From positions 1 through 6,365 of the forward strand of contig JAAWGY010000140.1 of the NCBI GenBank assembly GCA_022795575.1: a stretch of 6,365 nt of DNA, in the 5' to 3' direction. Origin of the DNA: Angelakisella sp. (lineage in GTDB: Bacteria > Bacillota > Clostridia > Oscillospirales > Ruminococcaceae). The position numbers and the translations under genes were made by a program. A model generated the notes under the pieces. The model saw only the letters and a list, made by a program, of their open reading frames with translations, was not told the DNA's origin and did no database searches. Shown piece after piece: positions 5,637 to 6,365 of the stretch (positions within the stretch are counted from its first letter, which is position 1; every line of letters begins with the position of its first letter).

Positions 5637-6227
5637 ATGAACAACACTGGGGACGACCGCCGGGTGCGGAAAACCAAGAAGGCGCTGCGGCAGGGTTTGG
5701 TGGCGCTGCTGGCCCAAAAGAACCTGAAGGACATCTCGGTGCGGGAGCTTACCGACGCGGTAGACCTGCACCGGGGGACCTTCTATGTTCATTACCGGGA
5801 CATTTACGAGCTGTACGACCGGATGTGGCAGGAGATGATCGAGGAGATCCGGGAGATTTTCCGGCAATATCCGGCGGAGGAGCTGTCCGGGAAGCCTGCG
5901 CCGCTGTTCCGGGCCATCATGGAGTATGCGTGGGACAACCAGGATCTTTGCCAGATGTTTTTCGGGCCTAATGTAGACCAGGCGCTGGCGCGGGAGCTGA
6001 CGCACCTGGTCGAGGAGAAGATACAAACGGACTGGGCGGTGCTTTTTCCGGGGACGATGCTGGCGAGGGAAGAGTACCTGCGGGCTTATGTTGTGGAGGG
6101 GTGTATGGGGATGGTGCGCCGGTGGGTTGATACGGGGATGCAGGAATCGCCACAGCAGATGGCGGAGCTGCTGGAGCTGGTGATTACGGCTTTTTCCAAG
6201 CTGTCGGTGCCGGGGGAGGGGCGTTAG
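5637..6227 (+). CDS. TetR-family transcriptional regulator
   Basis: The product is a 196 aa one-component regulator of usual TetR length. The N-terminal DNA-binding domain spans about residues 10-62. Helix 1 is KKALRQGLVALLAQK (14-28), and the helix-turn-helix is SVRELTDAVDLHRGTFYVHY (34-53), with the typical G-T-F-Y-x-H-Y recognition-helix ending. The remainder is a helical ligand/dimer domain with YLRAYVVEGCMGMVRRWVD (147-165) and a following Q-E-S-P-Q-Q-M-A-E stretch. This pattern is common in the TetR C-terminal group found in Firmicute regulators (TetR_C_8-like, from memory). The start is preceded at ten bases by GAGGGAAGG (5618-5626), a weaker site than those of the operon. It is divergent from the exporter operon, so it most likely represses that operon and itself and is released by a pump substrate. 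The ligand is unknown. Confidence 0.95.
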   Translation: MNNTGDDRRVRKTKKALRQGLVALLAQKNLKDISVRELTDAVDLHRGTFYVHYRDIYELYDRMWQEMIEEIREIFRQYPAEELSGKPAPLFRAIMEYAWDNQDLCQMFFGPNVDQALARELTHLVEEKIQTDWAVLFPGTMLAREEYLRAYVVEGCMGMVRRWVDTGMQESPQQMAELLELVITAFSKLSVPGEGR

Positions 6228-6230
6228 GAA

Positions 6231-6300
6231 GGGCGGCCTGTCCCACAGGTAGTGCCCGCCCGGGCCACCGGGCCGCAGGTCCAGGGCCGCGCAGGCCCTG
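6231..6300. repeat. GC-rich hairpins directly after the regulator
   Basis: Immediately after the stop, GGGCGG (6231-6236) can pair with CCGCCC (6256-6261) around an inner CCTGT-CCC-ACAGG hairpin (6237-6249). A competing CCCGG-GCCA-CCGGG hairpin lies at 6259-6272. A perfect seven-pair hairpin CAGGGCC/GGCCCTG with a five-base loop spans 6282-6300. None is followed by a T run, so these are not standard intrinsic terminators. Confidence 0.6.
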
Positions 6301-6301
6301 A

Positions 6302-6355
6302 AGGCGCAGGGACCTTCTGCGGAAGGTCCGGGGCCCCTTCGGGGCCGCTGCGCCT
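6302..6355. repeat. Three-way-junction palindromic element
   Basis: An outer stem AGGCGCAG (6302-6309) pairs perfectly with CTGCGCCT (6348-6355). Inside it are two perfect hairpins: GGACCTTC-TGCG-GAAGGTCC (6310-6329) and GGCCCC-TTC-GGGGCC (6332-6346). Only three bases (6330, 6331, 6347) remain unpaired at the junction. Such nested perfect pairing suggests a dispersed repeat element or a structured RNA. The window ends ten bases later, so the full extent is not visible. Confidence 0.6.
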
Positions 6356-6365
6356 CACGGGGGAA

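Overview
The window looks like a piece of chromosome from a GC-rich Firmicute, most likely a gut clostridium of the Oscillospiraceae type (Flavonifractor/Pseudoflavonifractor-like). This is inferred from strong GGAGG ribosome binding sites, G/C-rich third codon positions, secreted proteins with Gram-positive-style signal peptides, and the MMPL/TetR gene arrangement. No rRNA or other taxonomic marker is present, so the placement is tentative.

The layout is simple. A three-gene operon runs leftwards on the minus strand: an MMPL/RND-superfamily membrane exporter (5376-3271), a secreted protein of four Ig-like repeats ending in a poly-aspartate tail (3274-1619), and a secreted protein with XXXLXXG heptad repeats related to the YhgE/Pip type (1597-197). 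The first two genes overlap by ATGA, and the third starts 21 bases after the second on a GTG codon. A TetR-family regulator (5637-6227) is transcribed in the opposite direction.

The 260-base divergent intergenic region holds two good sigma-A promoters, one per direction. They share one palindromic -10 box (ATTATAAT). A 19-base imperfect palindrome covers the -35 of the regulator promoter and the early transcribed region of the exporter operon, and is a plausible TetR operator. A possible 22-codon leader peptide ends in an ATGA overlap with the exporter start.

The operon can be read as a TetR-controlled envelope export system. The membrane pump would work with two secreted partners, one an Ig-like binding or scaffold protein and the other a long heptad-repeat protein that may serve as an extracellular extension of the pump. 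The substrate cannot be read from the sequence.

The flanks are short. The left 196 bases hold no supported gene and no convincing terminator. The right 138 bases after the regulator are extremely GC-rich and fold into several perfect hairpins, including a three-way junction, which suggests a dispersed repeat or structured RNA.
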